Positions 35,615-45,021 are shown, counted from the first letter of the stretch. The stretch: 64,000 bases of DNA from UBA2779 sp965232165 (GCA_965232165.1 CBDDOY010000001.1:496001-560000), one strand, 5' to 3'. Program-made: numbers and translations. The notes: generated by a model not told the origin, from the letters alone.

Positions 35615-37810
35615 TTATTTCAATTTTACTATCACTGTATTTTCAGGCATATTGTATTTGTTCATAATATTAGCAATACGCCCCATACAAGCTGATGCTG
35701 AAATGTTGATATGGATAAAGAACATATCGTCTGTTATTGTTTTAACATTGTTCCAGACTTTACTATCAAATGTTTTATAACGTAAATCCATATTGTTTTC
35801 AAGCTGCTCTTCTAGTTCAGCCCATTTTATTATAGTATCTTCTTTTTTGAAAAGCTCAGACTGATTGTCTAGTAATATATCAAAATCATAATCTTGATTG
35901 TCCTTAATATATTTTAGGAACTTAATAAAAACATCCTGCCATGTCGATACCTTAATTATATTATTTTCAATATTGATCTCAGCAGGTTTTTTCCCTTCTG
36001 CAATTTCTCCTGCATCCTCATCAAGTGGAGAAAATTCTGTTGCTTCAATTATCCTTGTATTCCAGTTATCTTTTTCTTTATAATCATCAGGTAAAGAAAA
36101 TGTATCAAGTAACCATGAAATCATATTTTTTTGATGTTCCTTAATACTTTGTTCATCCCATTTATCTTTATTGATTACATGTAGCCTATAGTTTAAAGAA
36201 GATGTGTTTATCTTCTCTTTTTTAGTAGAAAATGCCTTATTTCCAATCTCACTATTAAACTCTGTAAGTATCAAGTTACCAATGTTGTGTAAATAAACTT
36301 TATGGATATTTTCAAAGTTTCCTCCTAATTCGGATTTCCAGTTGTTATCAATTTTTTGAGGCATTATGTGTTCTATCGTAATTTTTGGATTGCGAAAATC
36401 AACAGCAACTTTTGTATTATGTTCTTCTATTTTTCCTAAAATAAATTTTGAATATTTTCTTAAACCTTCGTAAAAGTTCATCGTCTTTAATTCTTTCCTC
36501 ATTTCACTGTCATTAGGGAATCTCAAACTATAGACAAGGTTTGTCAATAAGGCAAGCATTGTAGTATTTCTTTTTACTAAATCTGAAATACGATTACTTA
36601 ATAAAACAATGATTTTATTTTCCCCCTGAGTTAAACCTAAAACACGTCGACGAATCAAATATGTTCTTATGGTTTGTAAAACCGAAATCAATAAGTCATC
36701 ACTCATCTTAATACCATTATCATTGCTTTGGTGGTATTCTAATAATCCCAATACAAATGGCTTAAATGCTTCTGATTTAATATCATGAAAAATATTTTTT
36801 ATAAGTTCTTCAATTTCATTGCTTTTTATTTTGTCCTTAGATAATGGTGACGAAGCAACACCAGTAAGAATCAATTTGTACCAATTTGTGTAACGAACAA
36901 TATCTGCAATAAAGTCTTTATGAGTTTTGAATCCTACATTCACATAGTCTTTAAATATTTGATATACTTCTTTTGTATTGTTATTATTTACGACCTTAAT
37001 TGAACGAATTGTTTTGTATTGAAGGTAGTCGCGAAAAAAGGCAGAGGTATTCTCATTTAAAATTGCTTCTATTTTTGGATGCCAAGTTTTTTCATATATA
37101 TCTGATTGATTCTTACTATCCATTTTTAGCAACACAAAATTCCGTACTAAATCAGATAATGTCAAAGGTTTACCTAAAGAGTTCAAGGTTTCAAAAATAG
37201 TTTGAGGGTCTTCACCTTTGTAGGGTCTTTCATCCAAAAATATAACAGCAACATTAATTCTTTGAATTGCTGTTATATAATGCTCTAATAATATTTCAGG
37301 ATTTGTTGTTTTTTTGTCATTTATTAGTTTTAAAAAAAGTTGATAAGCATTATTAATTATTCCATGATTAGGTTCTGTCTTATTAACAAGTGCCCGAAAT
37401 GCTTCCCAATCTTTTGTTACTTGTTTTAGTTTGATTTTATCTTGAAATGTTGAAGTGTTGTTTATTAAATAATTATCCCTAATAAAGCTCTGTTTATCAG
37501 AGTCTGATTCAGAATCTCGCAATGCAATTAAGAATATCAAGGTTGTTGTTAAACGTTGTTGACCATCTACCACAACAGATTTATTTGCAAATCCTGATTT
37601 CTCTTCTTTGATAACAACTGTTCCAAAGAAATGTTCTAATTTGTCATGTTCCTTAGTATCTAATTCGGATTTTATTATCCGTAAAACATCACTAAAATAT
37701 CTTTCAATCTCAGGTTTTCCCCAAGCATAGGCTCTTTGAAATGGAGGAATAAAAAAAGAAGTCGCATTTTTTGCTAATACATCATTGATAGAATGGTTTT
37801 CAGTTTTCAT
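35615..37810 (-). CDS. DUF262/DUF1524 (GmrSD-type) nuclease
   Basis: 731 residues. The N-terminal DUF262 ParB-like NTPase part opens with IPPFQRAYAWGKPEIERYF and has the hallmark DGQQRLTT at 82-89. The C-terminal DUF1524 His-Me nuclease has ITIEHIMPQ near residue 480 and NIGNLILTEFNSEIGNKAF. Single-chain GmrSD-type proteins are NTP-dependent type IV restriction enzymes against modified phage DNA; SspE and BrxU share this layout. A further C-terminal region of about 170 residues is unassigned. The gene is strikingly A+T-rich compared with its neighbours, pointing to a different donor. IS1595 lies 23 bases upstream and may separate it from its promoter. Confidence 0.88.
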   Translation of the reverse strand: MKTENHSINDVLAKNATSFFIPPFQRAYAWGKPEIERYFSDVLRIIKSELDTKEHDKLEHFFGTVVIKEEKSGFANKSVVVDGQQRLTTTLIFLIALRDSESDSDKQSFIRDNYLINNTSTFQDKIKLKQVTKDWEAFRALVNKTEPNHGIINNAYQLFLKLINDKKTTNPEILLEHYITAIQRINVAVIFLDERPYKGEDPQTIFETLNSLGKPLTLSDLVRNFVLLKMDSKNQSDIYEKTWHPKIEAILNENTSAFFRDYLQYKTIRSIKVVNNNNTKEVYQIFKDYVNVGFKTHKDFIADIVRYTNWYKLILTGVASSPLSKDKIKSNEIEELIKNIFHDIKSEAFKPFVLGLLEYHQSNDNGIKMSDDLLISVLQTIRTYLIRRRVLGLTQGENKIIVLLSNRISDLVKRNTTMLALLTNLVYSLRFPNDSEMRKELKTMNFYEGLRKYSKFILGKIEEHNTKVAVDFRNPKITIEHIMPQKIDNNWKSELGGNFENIHKVYLHNIGNLILTEFNSEIGNKAFSTKKEKINTSSLNYRLHVINKDKWDEQSIKEHQKNMISWLLDTFSLPDDYKEKDNWNTRIIEATEFSPLDEDAGEIAEGKKPAEINIENNIIKVSTWQDVFIKFLKYIKDNQDYDFDILLDNQSELFKKEDTIIKWAELEEQLENNMDLRYKTFDSKVWNNVKTITDDMFFIHINISASACMGRIANIMNKYNMPENTVIVKLK

Positions 37811-38114
37811 ATATTGTTCCTCAATTATTTTTGGGTCTTTCCTAGTTTAAGGGCTTATTTCTAAATTCCTTAAGTAAAATATTATAGAGGTTTTTATCTC
37901 TATTATTGAATCTAAATTCAGTTTATTTTAAGTGTAAGTTAAACATCTTTTTATCTATTCCTCTAAATTTTGATAACCTTGTTTTGGCATATCCCCAAAA
38001 ACTTTCTATTCCATTTATGTGTGATTTACCTCTTAAAAATTCATTAGCCCTATGGTCTACTCTTAAATGCTTCTTATATCCATAATCAACTAAACCATTA
38101 TATCCTCTCCAACC

Positions 38115-39515
38115 GAGTTATTGTCAATAGTTGTGGATGAGAAAATTTCAAATCCTTCATTTTTTTCACGCGGCCTCTTCCTTGAAGACTCCATCTTTAC
38201 AAAACACACCCTCAATAACCCTGGGGATTAGCTTGTATCCACGTAGCTTTCGCCAGTTCTTTTCAGCCTCCAGGCAGAGCTTCCAAACCATACTTAATGT
38301 TGCCGCCCTTGAACCACAGCCCCTGGTTCTCTTCGTTCTAAGGCGGACAGTAGCAAAGGTTGACTCAATCGGGTTGGTCGTCCTGATGTGAGTCCAGTGC
38401 ATCGCCGGAAATTTGTAGAACGTGAACAGCTTCTCCCTGTCCTTTTCCAGACACTGGGTGGCCCTGGGGTATTTAGCCTGAAAGGAATCAATGAATAAGT
38501 CATAGGCTTTAAGAGCATTCTGCTCGGTATCTGCCATATACATTTCATGAATCATTGACTTGGCCTTGCCCTGGATATTCCTGGGCATTTTGTTTAACAC
38601 ATTCGCTGTCTTGTGCACCCAGCAACGCTGTTTTTTTGTTTCGGGAAAGATTTCATCCAGGGCATTCCAGAAACCCAGCGCACCATCCCCAATGGCCAGC
38701 CTGGGGGCGGTGGTGAGACCCCGGGCTTTCAGTTGGAGCAGTATCTCCCTCCAGCTTTGTGAGCTTTCCCTGTATCCGTCACTGACGGCTAGAAGTTCCT
38801 TCTTCCCATCCCTGTCAGCTCCCATGATTACAAGAATGCAGCTCCTTTGATCATCAAGCCTTACATTGAAGTAGATGCCGTCCACCCAGATGTAGGCGTA
38901 TTCCTTAGCTTTCAAATCACGTTTCTCCCACTGAAGAAACTCATCTTCCCAGAACCTTTTCAAGCGGACTATGTTCGTCGCCGACAGTCCGGCAATACCT
39001 TCACCCAGAATCGAGGCAAGAGCTGTCTGGAAAGCAGATGTGGACACACCACTGAGGTACAGCGCCGGAACAAGGTTGTCGATACTGGGAGTTCTGCGCA
39101 TATAGGTTGGCAGTATGGCACTGGTGAAGCGATCCTCTCGCTTGCTCTTTAATTTCCTGTCATCCACTCTTGGAACCTTGATTTGCATTTGACCAGCCCC
39201 TGTCACAATTTTTCGTTGGGCGTGGTAACCATTGCGTACAACCTTGCGCTGATTATTCTGATCACGCTCATGTTTATGGGCATTGATGTAGTCTTCCACT
39301 TCTAACTCCAGGGCATGAATAAGCATCTTTCTGGCTCCCTCTCGCAAAACCTGATCCAAAACCGATTCTGTTTCGCTTTTCAGCACTTCCGAATCATTTC
39401 CGTTTGTTGTAAACTCTTCCATAGAGCATCTCCTTTCTGTTTGGCTTTATTACCAATTATTTTACAGAAGGATTTGCTCTTTTTTTACCCCATCCACAAC
39501 TTTTGATTATATCTC
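38115..39515 (-). mobile_element. IS256-family element type A, copy 1
   Basis: 1401 bp, ends GAGTTATTG...ATATCTC, imperfect inverted repeats sharing AGTTGTGGATG. 9-bp target duplication TCTCCAACC at 38106-38114 and 39516-39524, inside the IS1595 transposase gene. Confidence 0.95.
38166..39422 (-). CDS. IS256-family transposase
   Basis: 418 residues from MEEFTTNGNDSEVLKSETES. Mutator-type DDE enzyme: YIWVDGIYFNVRLDDQRSC (first Asp), LAIGDGALGFWNALDEIFPE (second Asp), QRCWVHKTANVLNKMP, and TTNPIESTFATVRLRT (Glu). Intact frame, AGGAGATG just before the start. Nearly identical to the two copies at 40332 and 45161, so this IS has moved recently. Confidence 0.95.
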   Translation of the reverse strand: MEEFTTNGNDSEVLKSETESVLDQVLREGARKMLIHALELEVEDYINAHKHERDQNNQRKVVRNGYHAQRKIVTGAGQMQIKVPRVDDRKLKSKREDRFTSAILPTYMRRTPSIDNLVPALYLSGVSTSAFQTALASILGEGIAGLSATNIVRLKRFWEDEFLQWEKRDLKAKEYAYIWVDGIYFNVRLDDQRSCILVIMGADRDGKKELLAVSDGYRESSQSWREILLQLKARGLTTAPRLAIGDGALGFWNALDEIFPETKKQRCWVHKTANVLNKMPRNIQGKAKSMIHEMYMADTEQNALKAYDLFIDSFQAKYPRATQCLEKDREKLFTFYKFPAMHWTHIRTTNPIESTFATVRLRTKRTRGCGSRAATLSMVWKLCLEAEKNWRKLRGYKLIPRVIEGVFCKDGVFKEEAA

Positions 39516-40052
39516 TCTCCAACCATCTGAATGTATTACAGTATCTATATCTACTTTACCCCTGATAACATCTTGTAATGTAGCACTAGAGCTGTCTGGT
39601 ACTATCTCAGTATATACCTTTCCACCTCTTTTTAATAATCCAAATACTATTGTTTTTCCTAACGCTCCTCTTCCTCTTTTTCCTTTAACTCTTTTTGCAC
39701 CAAAGTCACTCTCATCTACTTCTATTTGTCCATTAAATAAATCATTTTCTTTTTTACTTATTTGTAATATTCTGCTTCTTATCAATAAGAGTATTCTTGA
39801 TACAGTATTTTTGTTTAATGAGGTTAATTCACAAATTTTTGAACCTGTTAAATCTAAGCAAAAATATTTTAATATTTCTCTAAATTTAGACTCTGAAATA
39901 TGACTGCATTTCATATACTTGTTTTTTATATCCATTTCAATAGTTTAACATAAATCTAATTATGATAAACTAGGAAAGACCCTTATTTTTTAGTTTTCAA
40001 CCCCCGATTTCTTAAATCTTTCTTCGTAATGCTCATTATGTAAAAAACAAAA

Positions 40053-40177
40053 GTATAACGTTAAGCTCACTTGCCGCAAGGGGGCTCTGACGATTGCAAC
40101 AACCACCGGAAACACAAAAGGGGCAACAGGCAATAAGCCCGCGCCCCTTGCGGTCAATGTGCAGCGCCTTGTTGGGC
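40053..40177 (-). repeat. attC site of the NotI-like RM cassette
   Basis: GTATAAC and GTTGGGC cores, arms CTTGCCGCAAGGGGC/GCCCCTTGCGGTCAA; about 125 bp. Confidence 0.8.
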
Positions 40178-40280
40178 CATGCTTTTTTATAGCCGTTCGA
40201 TTATTTTTTGCACAAAACTCTCTCTTGAAGGTGCTTCGTGATACAGAATACTGTTCATCAAGTCCATGTGCCTGGTGCCG

Positions 40281-41681
40281 GAGTTATTGTCAATAGTTGT
40301 GGATGAGAAAATTTCAAATCCTTCATTTTTTTCACGCGGCCTCTTCCTTGAAGACTCCATCTTTACAAAACACACCCTCAATAACCCTGGGGATTAGCTT
40401 GTATCCACGTAGCTTTCGCCAGTTCTTTTCAGCCTCCAGGCAGAGCTTCCAAACCATACTTAATGTTGCCACCCTTGAACCACAGCCCCTGGTTCTCTTC
40501 GTTCTAAGGCGGACAGTAGCAAAGGTTGACTCAATCGGGTTGGTCGTCCTGATGTGAGTCCAGTGCATCGCCGGAAATTTGTAGAACGTGAACAGCTTCT
40601 CCCTGTCCTTTTCCAGACACTGGGTGGCCCTGGGGTATTTAGCCTGAAAGGAATCAATGAATAAGTCATAGGCTTTAAGAGCATTCTGCTCGGTATCTGC
40701 CATATACATTTCATGAATCATTGACTTGGCCTTGCCCTGGATATTCCTGGGCATTTTGTTTAACACATTCGCTGTCTTGTGCACCCAGCAACGCTGTTTT
40801 TTTGTTTCGGGAAAGATTTCATCCAGGGCATTCCAGAAACCCAGCGCACCATCCCCAATGGCCAGCCTGGGGGCGGTGGTGAGACCCCGGGCTTTCAGTT
40901 GGAGCAGTATCTCCCTCCAGCTTTGTGAGCTTTCCCTGTATCCGTCACTGACGGCTAGAAGTTCCTTCTTCCCATCCCTGTCAGCTCCCATGATTACAAG
41001 AATGCAGCTCCTTTGATCATCAAGCCTTACATTGAAGTAGATGCCGTCCACCCAGATGTAGGCGTATTCCTTAGCTTTCAAATCACGTTTCTCCCACTGA
41101 AGAAACTCATCTTCCCAGAACCTTTTCAAGCGGACTATGTTCGTCGCCGACAGTCCGGCAATACCTTCACCCAGAATCGAGGCAAGAGCTGTCTGGAAAG
41201 CAGATGTGGACACACCGCTGAGGTACAGCGCCGGAACAAGGTTGTCGATACTGGGAGTTCTGCGCATATAGGTTGGCAGTATGGCACTGGTGAAGCGATC
41301 CTCTCGCTTGCTCTTTAATTTCCTGTCATCCACTCTTGGAACCTTGATTTGCATTTGACCAGCCCCTGTCACAATTTTTCGTTGGGCGTGGTAACCATTG
41401 CGTACAACCTTGCGCTGATTATTCTGATCACGCTCATGTTTATGGGCATTGATGTAGTCTTCCACTTCTAACTCCAGGGCATGAATAAGCATCTTTCTGG
41501 CTCCCTCTCGCAAAACCTGATCCAAAACCGATTCTGTTTCGCTTTTCAGCACTTCCGAATCATTTCCGTTTGTTGTAAACTCTTCCATAGAGCATCTCCT
41601 TTCTGTTTGGCTTTATTACCAATTATTTTACAGAAGGATTTGCTCTTTTTTTACCCCATCCACAACTTTTGATTATATCTC
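40281..41681 (-). mobile_element. IS256-family element type A, copy 2
   Basis: 1401 bp. 9-bp target duplication CTGGTGCCG at 40272-40280 and 41682-41690, inside the NotI-like endonuclease gene. Confidence 0.95.
40332..41588 (-). CDS. IS256-family transposase
   Basis: 418 residues, identical to the copy at 38166 except for one residue that I can see (RGCGSRVATLS instead of RGCGSRAATLS). All DDE motifs are present. It shares the Val change with the copy at 45161, which links those two copies more closely. Confidence 0.95.
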   Translation of the reverse strand: MEEFTTNGNDSEVLKSETESVLDQVLREGARKMLIHALELEVEDYINAHKHERDQNNQRKVVRNGYHAQRKIVTGAGQMQIKVPRVDDRKLKSKREDRFTSAILPTYMRRTPSIDNLVPALYLSGVSTSAFQTALASILGEGIAGLSATNIVRLKRFWEDEFLQWEKRDLKAKEYAYIWVDGIYFNVRLDDQRSCILVIMGADRDGKKELLAVSDGYRESSQSWREILLQLKARGLTTAPRLAIGDGALGFWNALDEIFPETKKQRCWVHKTANVLNKMPRNIQGKAKSMIHEMYMADTEQNALKAYDLFIDSFQAKYPRATQCLEKDREKLFTFYKFPAMHWTHIRTTNPIESTFATVRLRTKRTRGCGSRVATLSMVWKLCLEAEKNWRKLRGYKLIPRVIEGVFCKDGVFKEEAA

Positions 41682-42407
41682 CTGGTGCCGATTGGCCTTA
41701 CAAATTCAAGGATATGGCGACTTTCGTCTTCTGGGGCAGGAACCATGCGATAGGAGAGAAAAACAATATTGCTTTGCTCGACAGGCGATTCAGCAAACCC
41801 CCCTGTCTCCCACAGCCGGTCAACAAGTACGTCTTGCATAACTGCGATAATACGAGTGTTCCAGTGGTGATGAAAGAACCCTTTGAAAATAAGCTGCATA
41901 ATGTAGCGTTTATAGACATTGCGCCAATTGAAATTGTAAGTTGGGGCTTTGTCCAGCAGTTGAGAATTGATTAATGCTGCATAGGCAGGGAAATATGACC
42001 CGGTAATATCAACGGTTTGAAGCTCAACAGAAACAAATTGTCTAACACTATGGTTTTCGTCAACATCCGCAATAACGCAGTCAACTTTCCCAAAGTCAGC
42101 CATCTTGACTTCGTATGCGATGTTCGGGTTTTCTGGAGCAGCACCTGGCTAGCAGTGTTTCAATATGTCTGCGGTGATATTGGCCTGAAAAAGACGGTTA
42201 GGGCAAACGCAAACGAGACCTGCGTGCTGCCTGTTGTTTCCTCTGCCTTCCCACCGATAAACGGAACAGATTGGGTATGGACCGGAAACTTGATGGGAAC
42301 GCTTTGTACACTCAGAGTTTACATAAGGGCAAAGATAGCCAGCATTGACTGGGTTACGCATCTGGCTGGCCGGTTCTCCAAGAACTTCACCTATAAAATT
42401 TGCTGGA

Positions 42408-43523
42408 TCAGTTTGCATAGAAGTTCACAAGTGCCTCGGCAACAGCCTTGCCCAATAAAGGCGGGACAGCGTTTCCAACTTGGCGGTATTGCTCGGTGCG
42501 TGGCCCTTGAAATATGAAAGAGTCAGGAAAGGATTGGAATCTTGCCGCCTCTCTTACTGTGATGGTTCGGTCATATAAAGGGTGGATATATGCTCCCCAA
42601 TGAATGTCGCATTTTGTCAAGATGGTTGAGGAGAGACCTTTTGGGTGCAAACGGCCATACCTTTTGGTGTGGTCACTTCTCTTTGCTTTTTGCATTCCGG
42701 CAGGTAATAGGTGGTGGGGGATGTCTCTCCAGCTCCCGCCTTGTGGGATGTATTTCATTCTTTCGAGGTTGGTTTCAGAGAGGCGTGGAGCAACATGGTT
42801 ATAAACAGTTGTTCCGCCATTTCTCATTTCTTGCTGGTATGAAGTTAGTTTCTTTTTTTGTGGGTATTTTTGTTCTGGTTTGCCTTCTCCGTTGCCTATG
42901 GGCGGTAAATCAAAAATTGCATCTTCAACTGAGTTGAATGGGATATGCTCACCGTCATTACTTGGTTCTGGCCACGGGATAGTTACCCCGCTTCGGTTGG
43001 CAATAAAAAAGAGCCTGCGCCGCTCTTGTGGGACGCCGTGCTCTTCGGCTTTAAGCTGTCGGAACTCAAAACTGCCATAGCCGAGAGACTTCAGCCCATT
43101 TCGTATCTCCTCTATTGCTTGGCCGTCAGCAACGGATGTCATGCCGGTAACATTTTCCATAATGACCCATTCTGGAGACACGCCTTCTACGATACGCAAG
43201 TATTCGCGGAAAAGGCCGCTTCTTTCGTCATGCATGCCTCGCTGATGATTATAAACACTGAACGCTTGGCAAGGAGGGCCGCCTATAAGACAGAAAAGTT
43301 CTCCTTTTTTGATACCAGCGGCTTTCAGAAATTGCTGTGCAGTAATTCCCTGGATGGGGCCGTCAACAAATTTAGTGTCTTTGTGGGTGGCCCTGAATGT
43401 TTCTGCGGAATATTGGTCAAAATCGTTTGCGGCAAGGATGTGAAATCCTGCCTGTTTAAAACCTTCAGACAAGCCACCCGCCCCGGAAAACAAGTCTATT
43501 GCTGTGTAATTTGCTGGAATCAT
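42408..43523 (-). CDS. DNA (cytosine-5) methyltransferase of a NotI-like RM system
   Basis: About 371 residues from MIPANYTAIDLFSGAGGLSE, a typical m5C enzyme start directly at motif I. Motif IV GGPPCQAFSVYNHQRGMHD holds the catalytic Cys, motif VI is VIMENVTGM, motif VIII QERRRLFFIA, and motifs IX-X read RFQSFPDSF and QVGNAVPPLL. The frame is also open to 43562, but that stretch contains a palindrome and lacks conserved residues. Intact, so it can methylate even though the partner endonuclease is dead. Specificity is inferred only from the NotI-like partner. Confidence 0.9.
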   Translation of the reverse strand: MIPANYTAIDLFSGAGGLSEGFKQAGFHILAANDFDQYSAETFRATHKDTKFVDGPIQGITAQQFLKAAGIKKGELFCLIGGPPCQAFSVYNHQRGMHDERSGLFREYLRIVEGVSPEWVIMENVTGMTSVADGQAIEEIRNGLKSLGYGSFEFRQLKAEEHGVPQERRRLFFIANRSGVTIPWPEPSNDGEHIPFNSVEDAIFDLPPIGNGEGKPEQKYPQKKKLTSYQQEMRNGGTTVYNHVAPRLSETNLERMKYIPQGGSWRDIPHHLLPAGMQKAKRSDHTKRYGRLHPKGLSSTILTKCDIHWGAYIHPLYDRTITVREAARFQSFPDSFIFQGPRTEQYRQVGNAVPPLLGKAVAEALVNFYAN

Positions 43524-43540
43524 GGCAAGATATACCTCTT

Positions 43541-43560
43541 GACTAAGTATGTAGTTAGTC
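43541..43560. promoter_or_regulatory. Hyphenated palindrome upstream of the NotI-like methyltransferase
   Basis: GACTAAGTATGTAGTTAGTC, a 20-bp near-palindrome with GACT/AGTC half sites, 17 bases before the chosen start. It resembles RM control operators in form; no controller gene is in the cassette. Confidence 0.4.
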
Positions 43561-43618
43561 ATTTTTTATACCATTATCAAGCGATAATTGGAAGATTGAA
43601 GTTGGTTCATGTTTAGAG

Positions 43619-43747
43619 GCCCAACGCTGAGTTCAGCCGCGTGCGGGCTTGGCCATTGCGGCTCTGAACCATCGAACGACTTTCCATCTTCAGTAACGGG
43701 CGAATAATCATACGGGTAGCACGTCGGCTGCAACGTTCTTGTTAGGG
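43619..43747 (-). repeat. attC site of membrane-protein cassette 8
   Basis: GCCCAAC and GTTAGGG cores; CGCTGAGTTCAGCCG pairs with CGGCTGCAACG; internal GGGCTTGGCCATTGC arms. About 129 bp. Confidence 0.75.
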
Positions 43748-43753
43748 CAGTCT

Positions 43754-44431
43754 TCAAGATCGAGAAATAACTTCCCGCAACGATTGCTTGAACAACTCGT
43801 AGTGCTGATCGTATTCCGCCAAATAGGAAATATCGGAGCGACTTTTGTGGCCGAATTGTAGTGTCGCCATCCGATATTCGGAAAAGCGGTCAAGCGCAAT
43901 AACATCCTCCCAGTTGGATACCGAAGTACCGGCGGCCTCTGACAGTATCGAGTACAGGTAAGAAATCATCGCTTTAATAGCTGCTTCAAGCGTTTTGGCC
44001 TCTTCTTGGAAATCGCGTGGCAATTTGGAACTCCGAATATCGTCTCCGAGCTCTTTCAATTCCGAGGCCGCATTTAGCAGCTCACACATTTGCTCGTTGT
44101 ATTTCTTGACTGTCTTTTCCTGTTCAATGTAGAACGGAGCGGATCTCACCGAACGGTGAATGCTTCGAATTCTGCGAACCAGGCCAATGCGAAATTCTCT
44201 ATTGGCGAGTCGTTTCTCTCTACCCTTCGTGATTTCGTCTACGCCATACTTGACCAGCGCCCCGAGCGCCACAAGGGTGGCGAGTTGAACGAGCAACTTA
44301 GCCGTGTCGCGGAGCATCCCTATCTGCGTTTCGTCGTCTGCCAGGAAAAAACACGCCACCGCCAGTAGGAGTGGAACTACAACTACGGCTCCGATCCAAA
44401 GCGGCGGCGGTATGTGTAGTCGAGTTCCCAT
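43754..44431 (-). CDS. Membrane protein with two N-terminal helices and a helical domain (cassette 8)
   Basis: 225 residues. Two hydrophobic helices (about 12-30 and 40-60) are followed by a basic KGREKRLANREFRIGLVRRI stretch and a long soluble, mostly helical region (90-225) with coiled-coil-like heptads around 105-150. No enzyme motif is seen. Two helices plus a cytoplasmic helical domain is a layout shared by several membrane effectors of defence systems, but that is only an analogy. AGGAGAG before the ATG supports the start. Single-gene cassette. Confidence 0.7.
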   Translation of the reverse strand: MGTRLHIPPPLWIGAVVVVPLLLAVACFFLADDETQIGMLRDTAKLLVQLATLVALGALVKYGVDEITKGREKRLANREFRIGLVRRIRSIHRSVRSAPFYIEQEKTVKKYNEQMCELLNAASELKELGDDIRSSKLPRDFQEEAKTLEAAIKAMISYLYSILSEAAGTSVSNWEDVIALDRFSEYRMATLQFGHKSRSDISYLAEYDQHYELFKQSLREVISRS

Positions 44432-44446
44432 GAATCTCTCCTAGTG

Positions 44447-44530
44447 CCCTAACGGCTCGCGTGACCAGCGCAGGTAAGCCGCGCCGCTTCGCTCTGCGGC
44501 TTACCTGCGCTGGTCACGCGGTTGTTCGGG
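44447..44530 (-). repeat. attC site of membrane-protein cassette 7
   Basis: CCCTAAC and GTTCGGG cores; very long perfect arms GCGTGACCAGCGCAGGTAAG and its complement, about 84 bp. Confidence 0.88.
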
Positions 44531-45010
44531 ATGTCCATGGTCTTCCGGGACGCCTCGAAAAATGGCGTCGAGTCCACCGCCAAGAACGAGGCCAAATAGC
44601 ACAAGGTGGATGCTTCGCATGAGTCCCGACATGAGCGCATACACCACGAACACACCGACGGTCGAGAGATAGAGGGCGTACAGGGCAGCCCCGACGGCAG
44701 AACTGGCACGGAAGGCAATCTTGCCTGCCTCGATCAACGTGACGCCCAGAATCAATCCCAGCATCAACCGCAGGCCAGCAGGCCATGAGACCAGGAAGTC
44801 GATCAGAACCGTTTCATCGTTCTTCTCGGACACCAAAAGAAAGACTAGGGCCGCTACGGGCAGAATCCCGCCGATTGCAGTACGGATGCTGTGGCTCCGG
44901 TTGATCAGGCCGACGACGCATGCAACGATGAATATCAGAATCACCGCGATCAGCGTGGGGTAGAGCATCCACGTGAACGCCCACTCTAGGCCCCTAGCGA
45001 CTTTCTCCAT
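44501..45010 (-). CDS. Polytopic membrane protein (cassette 7)
   Basis: 169 residues from MEKVARGLEWAFTWMLYPTL; GGGAAGGAG precedes this ATG with good spacing, so I prefer it to the in-frame start at 45040. About five transmembrane helices, a short charged loop SEKNDETVLID between helices 2 and 3, and a C-terminal hydrophilic tail (PEDHGHPEQPRDQRR) that is partly encoded by the attC. No family recognised. GC-rich, unlike the A+T-rich DUF262 cassette. Single-gene cassette. Confidence 0.7.
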   Translation of the reverse strand: MEKVARGLEWAFTWMLYPTLIAVILIFIVACVVGLINRSHSIRTAIGGILPVAALVFLLVSEKNDETVLIDFLVSWPAGLRLMLGLILGVTLIEAGKIAFRASSAVGAALYALYLSTVGVFVVYALMSGLMRSIHLVLFGLVLGGGLDAIFRGVPEDHGHPEQPRDQRR

Positions 45011-45021
45011 GTCATCTCCTT

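Larger units (their letters stand above)
37923..39935 (-). pseudogene. IS1595-family transposase, split by IS256
   Basis: The N-terminal 140 residues (39935 to 39516) include GQIEVDESDFGAKRVKGKRG (first Asp) and TVIHSDGW (second Asp). The rest, left of the inserted IS, reads RGYNGLVDYGYKKHLRVDH and HINGIESFWGYAKTRLSKF (Glu), ending at 37923. Joining the parts across the 9-bp duplication gives a complete transposase of about 205 residues, so the disruption is recent. Confidence 0.9.
37833..39982 (-). mobile_element. IS1595-family insertion sequence (interrupted by IS256 copy)
   Basis: Inverted repeats GGGTCTTTCCTAGTTT / AAACTAGGAAAGACCC at 37833 and 39982, flanked by an 8-bp duplication TTATTTTT (37825-37832 and 39983-39990). 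Without the inner IS256 it would be about 740 bp. It sits in the cassette directly upstream of the DUF262 gene. Confidence 0.92.
40187..42418 (-). pseudogene. NotI-family restriction endonuclease, inactivated twice
   Basis: N-terminal part from ATG 42418: NPVNAGYLCPYVNSECTKRS, matching the Cys-rich metal-binding opening of NotI. After ILKHC an in-frame TAG (42149-42151) interrupts, but the same frame continues PGAAPENPNIAYEVKMADFG to KVDCVIADVDENHSVRQFVS, VELQTVD and VEQSNIVFLSYRMVPA. An IS256 copy then cuts it at GTR. The original C-terminus MDLMNSILYHEAPSRESFVQ is found on the far side, ending at 40187. Without the IS the gene would be about 276 codons. It overlaps the methyltransferase stop by 11 bases. 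Confidence 0.83.

Noticed and set aside
44447..44530. Rho-independent terminator
   Set aside because: The long perfect hairpin lacks a T tail and has CCCTAAC/GTTCGGG ends; it is an attC site.
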